Positions 43,371 to 52,269 of a DNA stretch of 64,000 nt are shown piece by piece. The DNA lies in the NCBI RefSeq assembly GCF_003287935.1, contig NZ_CP030287.1, positions 4,802,267-4,866,266 of the forward strand, given 5' to 3'. Position numbers and translations under genes: made by a program. The stretch comes from Streptomyces sp. ICC1. Lineage in GTDB: Bacteria > Actinomycetota > Actinomycetes > Streptomycetales > Streptomycetaceae. Position 1 is the first letter of the stretch, and each line of letters starts with the position of its first letter. The notes below the pieces were generated by a model. It made no database searches, had not been told where the DNA came from, and worked only from the letters and a program-made list of their open reading frames with translations.

Positions 43371-44489
43371 TTGACCGCCATCGACCCCACCGCCCACCTG
43401 ACCGCGGAGCAGATCGAGGAGCTTGGCCGCGAGCTGGACGCGATCCGCGACGAGGTGATCGCCAGCCGCGGCGAGAAGGACGCCGCCTACATCCGTAAGG
43501 TCATCTCGGCGCAGCGCAAGCTCGAGCTGGTCAGCAGGGGCGTGCTGCTGTTCTCGATCTTCCCGCCCGCGTGGCTGCTCGGCACCGCCGGTCTGTCCGT
43601 GGCGAAGATCATGGACAACATGGAGATCGGCCACAACATCCTGCACGGCCAGTGGGACTGGATGCGGGACCCGAAGATCCACTCCACCACCTGGGAGTGG
43701 GATCACGTCTCGCCGTCCGAGCAGTGGAAGCACTCGCACAACGAGCTGCACCACACCTACACCAACGTGATCGGCAAGGACAACGACCTCGGCTACGGCA
43801 TCATGCGCGTCGACGAGGACCAGAGGTGGCACCCGTTCCACCTCGGCCAGCCGCTGTGGAACTTCATCAACGCCTGCTTCTTCGAGTACGGCATCGCAGC
43901 GTACGACCTGGAGCTCGCCAAGAACCTGCACAAGCGCCGCCGCAAGAACCCGGAGTTCCGCGCGCGGGCCAAGGCCGTGGGCCGCAAGATCCGCAAGCAG
44001 GTGCTCAAGGACTACGTGATCCACCCGCTGCTGTCGGGCCCGTCGTTCCTCACCACGCTCGCCGCCACGTTCACCGCGAACCTGGTCCGCAACCTCTGGA
44101 CCCACTCGGTGATCATGTGCGGGCACTTCCCCGAGGGCGTGCAGGTCTTCGAGCGCCGGTCGATCAAGGGCGAGACGCGCGGCCAGTGGTACCTGCGCCA
44201 GATGCTTGGCTCGGCGAACATCAGCGGCAGCAGGGCCATGCACTTCATGACCGGCAACCTGTCGCACCAGATCGAGCACCACCTGTTCCCGGACCTGCCG
44301 AGCAACCGGTACGCCGAGGTCGCGGTGAAGGTGCGCGCGCTGTTCGAAAAGTACGAGCTCGAGTACGTCACCGGGCCGCTGCCCAAGCAGGTGTTCTCCG
44401 CGTGGCACAAGGTCTTCCGGCTCTCGCTGCCGAACAAGAAGCCCAAGGTCAAGACGCCGGACCGCGAGCAGGAGCTCGTCGCGGCCTGA
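43371..44489 (+). CDS. Membrane acyl-CoA/fatty-acid desaturase
   Basis: 372 residues with TTG start 43371 (GGAG upstream), 7 nt after the reductase gene. The di-iron histidine boxes are GHNILHGQWDW, KHSHNELHHTYTN and LSHQIEHHLFPDLPSN, with hydrophobic segments between them (LLFSIFPPAWLLGTAGL). Together with the reductase it inserts a double bond into acyl chains, probably to adjust membrane fluidity. The PucR regulator upstream is the expected controller. Confidence 0.94.
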   Translation: MTAIDPTAHLTAEQIEELGRELDAIRDEVIASRGEKDAAYIRKVISAQRKLELVSRGVLLFSIFPPAWLLGTAGLSVAKIMDNMEIGHNILHGQWDWMRDPKIHSTTWEWDHVSPSEQWKHSHNELHHTYTNVIGKDNDLGYGIMRVDEDQRWHPFHLGQPLWNFINACFFEYGIAAYDLELAKNLHKRRRKNPEFRARAKAVGRKIRKQVLKDYVIHPLLSGPSFLTTLAATFTANLVRNLWTHSVIMCGHFPEGVQVFERRSIKGETRGQWYLRQMLGSANISGSRAMHFMTGNLSHQIEHHLFPDLPSNRYAEVAVKVRALFEKYELEYVTGPLPKQVFSAWHKVFRLSLPNKKPKVKTPDREQELVAA

Positions 44490-44790
44490 TCCCCGGTACT
44501 GGTCGAACCGCAGCCGGCCCGATCCGGGCGGTGCGCACCGTGAACGGGGCCTTGCTCTCGAAGTCGGTGAACGCCAGGTCGAGCAGCTCAGGGTCGCTGC
44601 CGGCCTGCCCGTCAGGGGTGATCTGGTTGATCACCACCGGCAGCTGCTCGGCCACATAACCGACGAGCGTTCCACTGTAGGTCCCGGTCCTCTCCGCTAC
44701 CTCAGCGAGCGTGTCCCGGCCAAGGACCGTGACGACCTCCTGGGGCGCGAGCGGCGCGTTGGCATCCGTGCCGATCCAGGACTGGGCCTG
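44490..44790 (-). pseudogene. YidB/DUF937-family C-terminal remnant
   Basis: The reverse frame reads AQSWIGTDANAPLAPQEVVT, VLGRDTLAEVAERTGTYSGT and VAEQLPVVINQITPDGQAGS. This is the conserved C-terminal half of YidB-like proteins (QSWVGTGPNxP ... LAEQLPxxVDxLTPDG). The N-terminal Gly-rich half is missing: at about 44785 homology passes directly to a rightward gene fragment. The frame also runs past its usual end into the desaturase 3' end. Not functional. Confidence 0.7.
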
Positions 44791-44935
44791 CCAGGCACGC
44801 GTGGTGGTGGACCTGGACCCCGAGATCGTGCTCGGGGTGACCTTCGTGGGGCCGGGCGTGGTCGAGCTGGTGCACGCGGCGACCGTCGCGGTCGCGGCGC
44901 AGGGACCGGACTACCTCTCCAGGGAGGGAAGCTCG
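44780..44935 (+). pseudogene. Pyridine-nucleotide disulfide oxidoreductase C-terminal remnant
   Basis: About 45 codons, QARVVVDLDPEIVLGVTFVG then PGVVELVHAATVAVAAQGPD, match the dimerisation domain of lipoamide dehydrogenase/mercuric reductase-like enzymes. In these, VVGATFVGPxVxELLHxATVAV is typical. Everything upstream, including FAD and NAD domains, is gone, and the usual VPSYPTxSE end is replaced. It abuts the YidB remnant 5' to 5'. Confidence 0.65.
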
Positions 44936-45594
44936 TCAGGTGCCGGACAGATTCGCCGTCCGGCGTGATCGAAGACGTAGAGCTGAGCCAGGTCGACCAG
45001 CAGCGGAATCCGTGCCCCGACCCGCACCCGGACATGCGGTCCTGTGCGCACGACGAGATCGCTGCGCACCGCGCCCCGCCGTGCCGGACCGACGGTCGCC
45101 TCTGCATCCGGGGCGGCTTCTGCTAGGTCCTCCAGGACCGCTACCGGACCGGACAGCCGTTCCATGGCACGGTTCCTGAGCCGTCTGAGGCAGCTCTGCT
45201 GCTGCTTGTGGCCGCGCCGGGGAGCGGTCGGCTGCCGGGGTGCTTCCAGCTCCGTCACCACGGCGGGGCTGGAGCCGGTGTCCACGTGGACCAGTGCCTC
45301 GTGCCCCTGGTACTCGACGTGCTCGACGATGCCCGTCATCGCCGCCTCGCCGGGCCGCGCCTGGCTCGGCGGGGCGATCCTGACGGCCTCCGACCGCAGC
45401 CCGACGATGATCGGACGCCCCTGCTGGATCCGGAGCAACTGGTGGTCGGTGCTGAGGGGTTGGGAGAGGGTGAGCCGGTGGCGCCCCAGATCGATCCACT
45501 CTCTTGCTGACATCGCGCAACTCGATGGTTCGACCCACGACGATCCAACTGCGGTCCGGGCAACGCGGTGTACGCCGGTGTCGACCCGAAGCAC
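44911..45594 (-). pseudogene. C-terminal (TOBE/OB) part of a sugar ABC-transporter ATPase
   Basis: The reverse frame carries PIIVGLRSEAVRI and MTGIVEHVEYQGHEALVHVD, then ADAEATV-like and VDLAQLYVFDHAGRRI segments typical of the regulatory OB-fold of UgpC/MsmK/MsiK ATPases. The whole nucleotide-binding domain (Walker A, LSGGQ, Walker B) is absent and the N-terminal part of the frame is unrelated. It lies next to the ceb genes, whose permeases need an MsiK-type ATPase, but this fragment cannot supply one. Confidence 0.65.
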
Positions 45595-45675
45595 GGGCCG
45601 CCACCGGCGTACACGGAAGCGATGGTCCCGCCCCCGTTTGCCGGAGGAGGGCGCTGAAGGTTCCGCGGGTAGGGG

Positions 45676-47118
45676 CTAGGCGTTGTCAGGAGCGTGTAGC
45701 TCGCCCGTCCGTGCCACCGCTGCGTACCAGTGGGCGCTCGACTTGGGCGTGCGCTTCAGGGTGTCGTAGTCGACGTGGACTGCGCCGAACCGTTTGGCGT
45801 AGCCGTACGACCACTCGAAGTTGTCGAGCAGCGACCAGAGGAAGTAGCCGCGCACGCCCACCCCGTCGGTGATCGCCCGGTGCACGGCCTCGAGGTGTGC
45901 GTGGACGTACGCTGCCCGTTCCGGGTCGTGGACCGTCCCGTCCGGTCCGACCTCGTCTTCGTACGCCGCTCCGTTCTCGCTGATGACCAGCGGCAGACCG
46001 GGATAGCGAGCGGCGGTCCGGGTCAACAGGTCGTACAGCGCGCTCGCGTCCACCGGCCAGCCCATCGCGGTGCGTTCACCCGGAGCACGGTGGAAGGCGA
46101 CCTCGTCCGCGCCGGGCCAGGGCGAGTGCTCGCTGTTGCCGTGCCCGTCGTCCTGCGGCCGCTCCGCACCCTTCGCCACGTGCGAGACGACCGTCGGCGT
46201 GTAGTAGTTGACGGCGAGCAGGTCCAGGGGCTGGTGGATCGTGGCGGTGTCGCCGTCCTGGACGAAGGACCAGTCGGTGAGGTGGGCGGTGTCCGCGAGG
46301 AGGTCTTGGGGATAGGCGCCTTCGAGCATGGGGCCGAGCCAGATTCGGTTGCCGGCGGCGTCGATGCGCCGGGCCGCGTCCTGGTCTTCGGCCGAGGGCG
46401 TCAGGGGGCGGACCTCGTGGAGGTTGAGGGAGACCGCGAGCTGGGCGTCCCCGGGCAGTGCGGCGCGCAGGGCCTGGACGGCGAGACCGTGGCCGAGGTT
46501 GAGGTGGTGGGCGGCGCGCAGGGCGGCGACCGGGTCGGTCCGGCCGGGGGCGTGGACGCCGGAGGCGTAGCCGAGGAACGCGCTGCACCAGGGTTCGTTG
46601 AGGGTGATCCAGCGTTTCACCCGGTCTCCGAGGGCGTCGGCCACGAAGCCCGCGTATTCAGCGAAGCGCTCGGCGGTGGCGCGCTCCGGCCAGCCTCCGG
46701 AGTCCTCCAGGTGCTGGGGGAGGTCCCAGTGGTAGAGGGTCAGGGCGGGTTCGATGCCGGCGGCGAGCAGTTCGTCGACGAGCCGGCGGTAGAAGTCCAG
46801 GCCCTTCTGGACCGCCGGGCCGCGTCCGGTCGGCTGAACGCGGGACCAGGAGACGGAGAAGCGATAGGCGCCCAGGCCGAGTTCGGACATCAGGCGGACG
46901 TCTTCGGAGAAGCGGTGGTAGTGGTCGACGGCCACGTCGCCGGTATGGCCTTCGAAGACCTTGCCGGGGGTGTGCGAGAAGGTGTCCCAGATGGACGGGG
47001 TCCGGCCGTCCTGGCGGGCGGCGCCCTCGATCTGGTAGGCGGCGGTGGCCGTGCCCCACAGGAAGTCGGACGGGAAGGTGCGGACGGTGGTGAGTGGCCG
47101 GGTCTCGGACGCGGTCAT
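45676..47118 (-). CDS. bglC: Family 1 beta-glucosidase (cellobiose hydrolysis)
   Basis: 480 residues of GH1: [20 protein letters not shown], the acid/base Glu in [11 protein letters not shown], the nucleophile Glu in [14 protein letters not shown], and the sugar-contact motif [12 protein letters not shown]. It hydrolyses cellobiose and short cello-oligosaccharides in the cytoplasm after CebEFG uptake. In streptomycetes bglC follows cebEFG under CebR, as here. The start ATG 47118 is chosen because it follows a GGGAG site embedded in a CebR-like box; a further upstream GTG would lie within that box. 97 bp separate it from cebG. Confidence 0.93.
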   Translation of the reverse strand: MTASETRPLTTVRTFPSDFLWGTATAAYQIEGAARQDGRTPSIWDTFSHTPGKVFEGHTGDVAVDHYHRFSEDVRLMSELGLGAYRFSVSWSRVQPTGRGPAVQKGLDFYRRLVDELLAAGIEPALTLYHWDLPQHLEDSGGWPERATAERFAEYAGFVADALGDRVKRWITLNEPWCSAFLGYASGVHAPGRTDPVAALRAAHHLNLGHGLAVQALRAALPGDAQLAVSLNLHEVRPLTPSAEDQDAARRIDAAGNRIWLGPMLEGAYPQDLLADTAHLTDWSFVQDGDTATIHQPLDLLAVNYYTPTVVSHVAKGAERPQDDGHGNSEHSPWPGADEVAFHRAPGERTAMGWPVDASALYDLLTRTAARYPGLPLVISENGAAYEDEVGPDGTVHDPERAAYVHAHLEAVHRAITDGVGVRGYFLWSLLDNFEWSYGYAKRFGAVHVDYDTLKRTPKSSAHWYAAVARTGELHAPDNA

Positions 47119-47119
47119 A

Positions 47120-47133
47120 GGAGAGCGCTCCCA
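47120..47133 (-). promoter_or_regulatory. CebR-like operator overlapping the bglC ribosome site
   Basis: On the coding strand TGGGAGCGCTCTCC matches the known CebR box TGGGAGCGCTCCCA at 12 of 14 positions. It lies 1-15 nt before the bglC ATG and includes its Shine-Dalgarno bases. CebR is the LacI-family cellobiose repressor that controls this operon in Streptomyces. The cebR gene is not in the window. Confidence 0.8.
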
Positions 47134-47215
47134 ACGCAAGCTTGGATGGTGCGGTGCGGACAGGGGAAAGGAGCCGGCCGGTTCGTGAGCGGCCGGTCAG
47201 GACTGGACCGGGCGG

Positions 47216-48094
47216 TCAGTTCTTGACGGCGCCGGCGGTGATGCCGCCCACGATGTGCTTGCCGAGGACGGCGAAGACCAGGAGCAGCGGCAGCGTGGAG
47301 ATGAGCGCGCCGGTGAGCACGACGGCCTGGTCGACGGTGTGGTTTCCCGCGCCGAGGCCGGCCAGGGCGACCTGGAGGGTCGGATTCCCGTCCGGGGTCA
47401 GGGCGATGAAGGGCCAGAAGAAGTCGTTCCAGGCCTGGACGAAGACGAGCATCCCGAGGACCGCCATCGCGGGCCGGGCGACGGGGAACACCACGTGCCA
47501 GATGATGCGCAGGCTGTGCGCGCCGTCCATCCGGGCTGCCTCCACGAGCTCCACCGGGAGGGCTTCGATGAGGTATTGGCGCATGAAGAACACGCCGAAG
47601 GCCGCGACGAGCGAGGGCAGGACCACCGACTGGAGCTGGTCGACCCAGCCGAGGTCGGTGATGATCTGGTATAGCGGGATCACGCTGAGCTGCGGCGGAA
47701 TCGTCATGGTGGCGACCACGAGGGCGAGCAGGGCGCCGCGGCCCTTGAAGGGCAGCTTGGCGAAGGCGAACCCGGCCAGGGTGGAGAACAGGACGGTGGA
47801 CAGGGCCACGAGCCCGGCCACGACCGTCGTGTTGACCAGTGCCTCGCCCATGTCGACCTGGTTCCAGGCGAAGGAGAGGTTGTCGAGGAGCCGGGGGCCG
47901 GGCAGGAGCGGGGCGGGGGCCTCGACCACGCGCTCGCCCGAGTGGGAAGCGGCGACGAGGTTCCAATACAGCGGGAAAAGGGAAATCAAGGCGGCCAGGC
48001 CCAGCAGGACGTAGGTCAGCGGTCCCGCGTGGTGCTGACGGCCCGGCGACTGGCGGAACCGCCCGGCCGTCGTCGTGTCGAGTGTGCGGGCCAT
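47216..48094 (-). CDS. cebG: Cellobiose ABC transporter permease CebG
   Basis: 292 residues with six membrane helices (TYVLLGLAALISLFPLYWNL at the start) and the permease EAA loop PVELVEAARMDGAHSLRIIW. It belongs to the MalG-type family and pairs with CebF to import cellobiose/cellotriose, energised by MsiK. It starts 4 nt after the cebF stop. Assignment as CebG rests on synteny with cebF, bglC and the CebR box. Confidence 0.9.
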   Translation of the reverse strand: MARTLDTTTAGRFRQSPGRQHHAGPLTYVLLGLAALISLFPLYWNLVAASHSGERVVEAPAPLLPGPRLLDNLSFAWNQVDMGEALVNTTVVAGLVALSTVLFSTLAGFAFAKLPFKGRGALLALVVATMTIPPQLSVIPLYQIITDLGWVDQLQSVVLPSLVAAFGVFFMRQYLIEALPVELVEAARMDGAHSLRIIWHVVFPVARPAMAVLGMLVFVQAWNDFFWPFIALTPDGNPTLQVALAGLGAGNHTVDQAVVLTGALISTLPLLLVFAVLGKHIVGGITAGAVKN

Positions 48095-48098
48095 GAGC

Positions 48099-49148
48099 TC
48101 AGCTCCCCGGCTTCTTGCGCTTGCGGTGCGAACGGGTGATCAGCATCTGGAGGCCGCCGATCAGCAGGAGGAGCAGGAGCATGACCCAGGCGATGGCGGA
48201 CGCTTGGCCCAGCGCGCCCGTCACCCAGCCCTTCTCGTACATCAGCAGGCTCAGCGTCTGGAACTGGTTCCCGCTGCCGCCGCTGATGCCGACACTGCCG
48301 CCGAAGAGCATGGGCTCGCCGAAGAGCTGGGTGGCACCGATGGTGGAGACGACGATCGTGAAGAGGATCGTCGGCCGGATGGACGGGATGGTGACGCTGA
48401 GGAACTGGCGCCAGCGCGAGGCCCCGTCCAGCGCGGCGGCCTCGTAGAGGTCCTGGGGCACGGCCTGCATGGCCGCCAGGTAGATGAGCGCGTTGTAGCC
48501 CGTCCAGCGCCAGGTGACGATCACCGAGATCGCGATCTGTGCGGGCCACTTGGAGGACTCCCAGGAGACCGGGTCGAAGCCCGCCCAGCCCAGCACCGTG
48601 TTGATCAGGCCGTAGTCGGTGTTGAACAGCTGGGCGAAGACGAGCGTCGCCGCCGCGATCGAGGTGGCGTACGGGGCGAGGACCGCGACCCGGAAGAACG
48701 CCCGGCCGCGCAAGGTGTAGTTGAGCAGGTGCGCGAGGCCGAGGGCAATCAGCAGCTGGGGAACGGTGGAGATCACGCCGATGGTGAGGGTGTTGGCGAG
48801 GGCGTTCCAGAAGAACTCGCTGGTCGCCAGGGAGGTGTAGTTCTCCAGGCCCTTCCACTGCGCGCTGCCGCCGAGTTCGACGCGGTGAAGCGACAGCCAG
48901 CCCGTGTAGACCAGGGGGAAGAGCCCGAAGGCCGCGAAGGTGAGGAAGAAGGGGGCGATGAAGGCGTAGGGGGCCGCCTTCAGGTCCAGGCGGTAGAGCG
49001 TGCTGCGCCGGCCGCTGCGGCCGGCGGACCGCCGCTTGCCGGAGCCGGAGCCGGAGCCGGAGACCGGGACGGGGCTGGCGTCGGGGTCCGGGTTCTGTGC
49101 TGCGGGCGGCGGGGAGCCGCCACCCGTCGCCCGTACGGAGGTGGCCAC
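48099..49148 (-). CDS. cebF: Cellobiose ABC transporter permease CebF
   Basis: 349 residues from GTG 49148 with GGAAGG upstream. A long hydrophilic Gly/Ser/Pro N-terminal extension (about 45 residues with a GSGSGSG run) is followed by six membrane helices and the EAA loop AVPQDLYEAAALDGASRWRQ. It is a MalF-type permease. The upstream partner cebE is reduced to its last codons (49240-49380), so the transporter lacks its own solute-binding protein in this operon and its normal promoter may be lost. Confidence 0.9.
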   Translation of the reverse strand: MATSVRATGGGSPPPAAQNPDPDASPVPVSGSGSGSGKRRSAGRSGRRSTLYRLDLKAAPYAFIAPFFLTFAAFGLFPLVYTGWLSLHRVELGGSAQWKGLENYTSLATSEFFWNALANTLTIGVISTVPQLLIALGLAHLLNYTLRGRAFFRVAVLAPYATSIAAATLVFAQLFNTDYGLINTVLGWAGFDPVSWESSKWPAQIAISVIVTWRWTGYNALIYLAAMQAVPQDLYEAAALDGASRWRQFLSVTIPSIRPTILFTIVVSTIGATQLFGEPMLFGGSVGISGGSGNQFQTLSLLMYEKGWVTGALGQASAIAWVMLLLLLLIGGLQMLITRSHRKRKKPGS

Positions 49149-49239
49149 GGGGGCGTCCTTCCAGGTCGATGCGTGCGGTGGTGCGGACGGGCACGGCCCG
49201 CCGCCGCTCGTGGGCGGCGGCGGGACGCGCGCGGCCCCG

Positions 49240-49380
49240 CTACTGGTCGATCTTGTCGTCGACCAGCTTCTTGACGTTGTCCCAGGCCTTCGCCGGGTCG
49301 GTGCCGCGCTGCTCGATGTCGAGGATGCCGTTGTCGGTGAGGAAGGTCTTCACCTGGCCGTCCATACCAGAAGGCCACAT
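49240..49380 (-). pseudogene. cebE: CebE solute-binding lipoprotein, 3' end only
   Basis: About 40 codons (MDGQVKTFLTDNGILDIEQR, then GTDPAKAWDNVKKLVDDKID) end at a TAG at 49240-49242. They match the C-terminus of cellobiose-binding lipoproteins. Everything upstream, including signal peptide, lipobox and the normal promoter/CebR sites, is absent. Beyond about 49380 the sequence belongs to the 5' region of the rightward VWA gene. Deletion join at about 49380. Confidence 0.75.
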
Positions 49381-49410
49381 GCAGCACCGATGACGTTGAG
49401 GGGAGACGGA

Positions 49411-50910
49411 ATGAAGCACCATGGGGGCGGCAGGAGAAGGTACGGCAGGCTGATCGCCGCCCGGGGGGGGCAGGGCGGCGAGGCCCGGCCGGGGCCCGCC
49501 GCCCCTTCCGCCGGAGGGGGCTACACGGAGGGCGAGAGCGACGGGAGGCTCTCCACCGCACCGCCCGCCGACTACCTCTCCACCTTCGCGCTCGACGTGG
49601 ACACGGCCAGCTACGGGTACGCCCGGCGCACCCTCGCCGACGGCGAACTGCCCGACCCCGCCACCGTGCGGCCCGAGGAGTTCGTCAACAGCTTCCGGCA
49701 GCACTACCGGGAGCCCGCCGGGGACGGCTTCTCGGTCACGGTCGACGGAGCCCGTACCTCCGACCCCGACTGGGCGCTGGTCCGCGTCGGACTCGCCACC
49801 CGCTCCGCGAACCAGGGGGCGGACACCGGGGGCGGCGAGGCCGGGCGGCCGCCCGCGGCCCTCACCTTCGTCGTGGACGTCTCCGGCTCCATGGCCGAGC
49901 CCGGCCGGCTCGACCTCGTCCGCAGCTCCATGAACCTGATGACCGAGCGGCTGCGCGGAGACGACTCGGTCGCCGTCGTCACCTTCAGCGGCAAGGCCCG
50001 GACCCGGCTGCCGATGACCCGCGTCGAAGGCAACCGCGAGCGGATCCACGAGGTCGTCGACGCGCTGACCACCGCCGATTCCACCAACGTGGAGGCCGGC
50101 GTCACCCGCGGGTACGACGTCGCGGTCAAGGCGGTGCGGCCCGGCGCCACCAACCGGGTCGTCCTGCTCTCCGACGCCCTGGCCAACACCGGCGCCACCT
50201 CCGCCGACGCCATCTTGAAGCGGATCTCCTCGGCCCGCACGGAGCACGGGATCACCCTGTTCGGCGTGGGCGTGGGAAGCGAGTACAACGACGCCTTCAT
50301 GGAGCGGCTCGCCGACCGAGGCGACGGCCACACCGCCGACGTCTCCGACGTCGAGGGCGCGCGCAAGGTCTTCTGCGACGATCTCCCGGCACAGGTGCAG
50401 CTGCGGGCGCGCGACGCCAAGGCGCAGGTCGCCTTCGACCCGCAGGCCGTCGAGCGGTTCCGGCTGATCGGCTACGACAACCGCCGCGTCGCCGACGAGG
50501 ACTTCCGCGACGACAGCGTGGACGGCGGCGAGGTCGGCTCCGGGCACACCGTGACCGCCCTGTACGCGGTGCGGCTGCGCCCCGGCGCGGCCGGGCACCT
50601 GGCGACGGCGACGGTGCGCTGGCTGGACCCGCGCACCCGGGTGGCGCACGAGGAGTCCGGCCGGGTGGAAGCGGCGGCGCTGTGGCGCGACCTGTGGACC
50701 GAGGCGCCGCCGCGCCTCCAGGTCACCGCGGTGGCCGCCTACTTCGCCTCCGCGCTGCGCGAACGGGACGGCGGCTGGGAGCGGCTGCCGGGTGCGCTGC
50801 CGCTGGGCACCCTGGCCGGGCACGCGGACCGGGTGGCCGGACGCACCGAGGACCCCGACGTGCGCCGGCTGGCGCAGGCCGTGAGCCAGGCCGGCCGCCT
50901 CACCGGCTGA
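49411..50910 (+). CDS. VWA-domain (YfbK-like) protein, leader apparently lost
   Basis: 499 residues from ATG 49411 with GGGGAGA upstream. A YfbK N-terminal region (LSTFALDVDTASYGYARRTL, VRPEEFVNSFRQHY) is followed by a von Willebrand A domain. MIDAS residues are D156-x-S-x-S (VVDVSGSMAEPGRL), with STNVEAGV and LLSDALANTGAT. A C-terminal DUF3520-like domain follows. Homologues are lipoproteins with a signal peptide and lipobox; here the first 50 residues are Arg/Gly-rich with no hydrophobic core. An eight-G run (49463-49470) sits where the leader should be, so a slippage or assembly error there is likely. Confidence 0.85.
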   Translation: MKHHGGGRRRYGRLIAARGGQGGEARPGPAAPSAGGGYTEGESDGRLSTAPPADYLSTFALDVDTASYGYARRTLADGELPDPATVRPEEFVNSFRQHYREPAGDGFSVTVDGARTSDPDWALVRVGLATRSANQGADTGGGEAGRPPAALTFVVDVSGSMAEPGRLDLVRSSMNLMTERLRGDDSVAVVTFSGKARTRLPMTRVEGNRERIHEVVDALTTADSTNVEAGVTRGYDVAVKAVRPGATNRVVLLSDALANTGATSADAILKRISSARTEHGITLFGVGVGSEYNDAFMERLADRGDGHTADVSDVEGARKVFCDDLPAQVQLRARDAKAQVAFDPQAVERFRLIGYDNRRVADEDFRDDSVDGGEVGSGHTVTALYAVRLRPGAAGHLATATVRWLDPRTRVAHEESGRVEAAALWRDLWTEAPPRLQVTAVAAYFASALRERDGGWERLPGALPLGTLAGHADRVAGRTEDPDVRRLAQAVSQAGRLTG

Positions 50911-50943
50911 CGGCCGGACCTGGCTCGGACCGGCTCGGACCGG

Positions 50944-52032
50944 CTAGTCCAGCACGGCGGCCCGTACGCACAGGACGTCGGGGAGGTGCTCGGCCAACAG
51001 CTGCCAGCTGTCCCCGTCGTCCTGGCTGGCATACAGCTCGCCGTTGCGGTTGCCGAAGTAGATCCCGGCCGGGTCCGCGTCGTCCGTGCAGAGCGCGTCG
51101 CGCAGCACCGTTCCGTAGTGGTCGCCGGCCGGGAGCCCCTTCGTCAGGGGCTCCCAGGAGGCGCCCGCGTCCCGGGTCCGGAAGACCCGGCAGCGGTGCT
51201 CCGCCGGGACCCGGTCGGAGTCGGCGTTGAGCGGGAAGACGTAGGCGGTGTCCGGCCGGTGCGGGTGGGCGGCCACCGCGAAGCCGAAGTCCGAGGGCAG
51301 CCCGGCGCCGATGTCGGTCCAGCGGCCCCCGGCGTCGTCGCTGCGGTAGACGCCCCAGTGGTTCTGCAGGTACAGCCGGTCCGTGTTCCCGGGGTCCTGG
51401 GCGATCTTGTGCACGCACTGCCCGAACTCGGGATGCGGATCGGGCAGGAAGACCGCCGAGACCCCGTCGTTGGACGGGGCCCAGCTCGCCCCGCCGTCCG
51501 TGGTGCGGAACACGCCGGCCGTGGAGACTGCGACGGTGACCAGATCCGCGTCGCGCGGGTCCGTGACCACGGTGTGCAGGCCCTCGCCGCCGCCGCCCGG
51601 CACCCACTTGTCCCGGGTCGGGTGCTCCCACAGCGGCCGGACCAGCTCGAAGGAATCGCCGCCGTCGGCCGAGCGGAACAGGGCGGCCGGCTCGGTCCCC
51701 GCGTAGACCACGCCCGGGGCCTCGGGGCCGGCCGGATGCAGCTGCCAGACCCGCTCCAGGGAGGCGCCGGTGTCCTGGGGGAACTTCACGGCGGCTGCGG
51801 CGGGCTCCCGCCAGGTCGCGCCCAGGTCGTCGGAACTGAAGACGGAGGGGCCCCAGTGCGCGCTGTCCCCGCCGACCAGGAGGCGGGGCGCCGCACCGCG
51901 CCGGTCGATGGCGACGGCGGAGACCGCCTGGGCGTTGAAATGCGGCTCGCCGAACTCCCAGGTGCCGCCGGAGCTCCGGCGGCCGATGAAGAGCCCCTTG
52001 CGGGTTCCCGCGAGCAATACCACGTCGGTCAT
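50944..52032 (-). CDS. BNR/sialidase-like repeat protein
   Basis: 362 residues from ATG 52032 with GGAGGTG upstream. A beta-propeller is built from BNR-type repeats with Asp boxes: SSDDLGATWREP, SADGGDSFELV, TTDGGASWAPS, SDDAGGRWTDI, TRDAGASWEPL and SQDDGDSWQLL. It begins VVLLAGTRKGLFIGRRSSGG, a widespread cytoplasmic exo-alpha-sialidase-like family whose members have no proven sialidase activity. No signal peptide. It is divergent from the old-yellow-enzyme gene with the repeat array in between. Confidence 0.85.
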   Translation of the reverse strand: MTDVVLLAGTRKGLFIGRRSSGGTWEFGEPHFNAQAVSAVAIDRRGAAPRLLVGGDSAHWGPSVFSSDDLGATWREPAAAAVKFPQDTGASLERVWQLHPAGPEAPGVVYAGTEPAALFRSADGGDSFELVRPLWEHPTRDKWVPGGGGEGLHTVVTDPRDADLVTVAVSTAGVFRTTDGGASWAPSNDGVSAVFLPDPHPEFGQCVHKIAQDPGNTDRLYLQNHWGVYRSDDAGGRWTDIGAGLPSDFGFAVAAHPHRPDTAYVFPLNADSDRVPAEHRCRVFRTRDAGASWEPLTKGLPAGDHYGTVLRDALCTDDADPAGIYFGNRNGELYASQDDGDSWQLLAEHLPDVLCVRAAVLD

Positions 52033-52145
52033 GGCCGACACCTCCGGACGTCGTTGTCCTGCACGGCAGCCTTTGGGCCAGTCTGCACCCGGCCACTGAC
52101 AGCGGCCGGTCGCCGCGCGCGGGGCGGGTCCAGTCGTACGGCCAC

Positions 52146-52225
52146 TCTCGTACTACGGCAGGTCTCGTACTACGGCAAGTCTCGTACTACGAGAGATTTC
52201 GTAGTACGGTGAATCTCGTACTTAG
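52146..52225. promoter_or_regulatory. Five-copy operator array, 17-nt period, box TCTCGTACTACG
   Basis: TCTCGTACTACG occurs exactly at 52146-52157, 52163-52174 and 52180-52191. Degenerate copies follow at 52197-52208 (TTTCGTAGTACG) and 52214-52225 (TCTCGTACTTAG), each 17 nt after the previous one. The box is near-palindromic (the third is part of the perfect CTCGTA-C-TACGAG). The array ends 44 nt before the OYE start. A related box, TCTCGTACGATG, lies at 53471-53482 before the ArsR gene, pointing to that protein as the binding factor. Confidence 0.8.
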
Positions 52226-52269
52226 CCGCCGATCCCCGGTGCGCGTCCGGTCACCTCTGGAGAGCCCTC

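Noticed and set aside
52141..52230. Plasmid-type iterons (replication origin)
   Set aside because: The regular 17-nt repeats resemble iterons, but no replication gene or AT-rich region is near, and the position just before an enzyme gene fits an operator array better.
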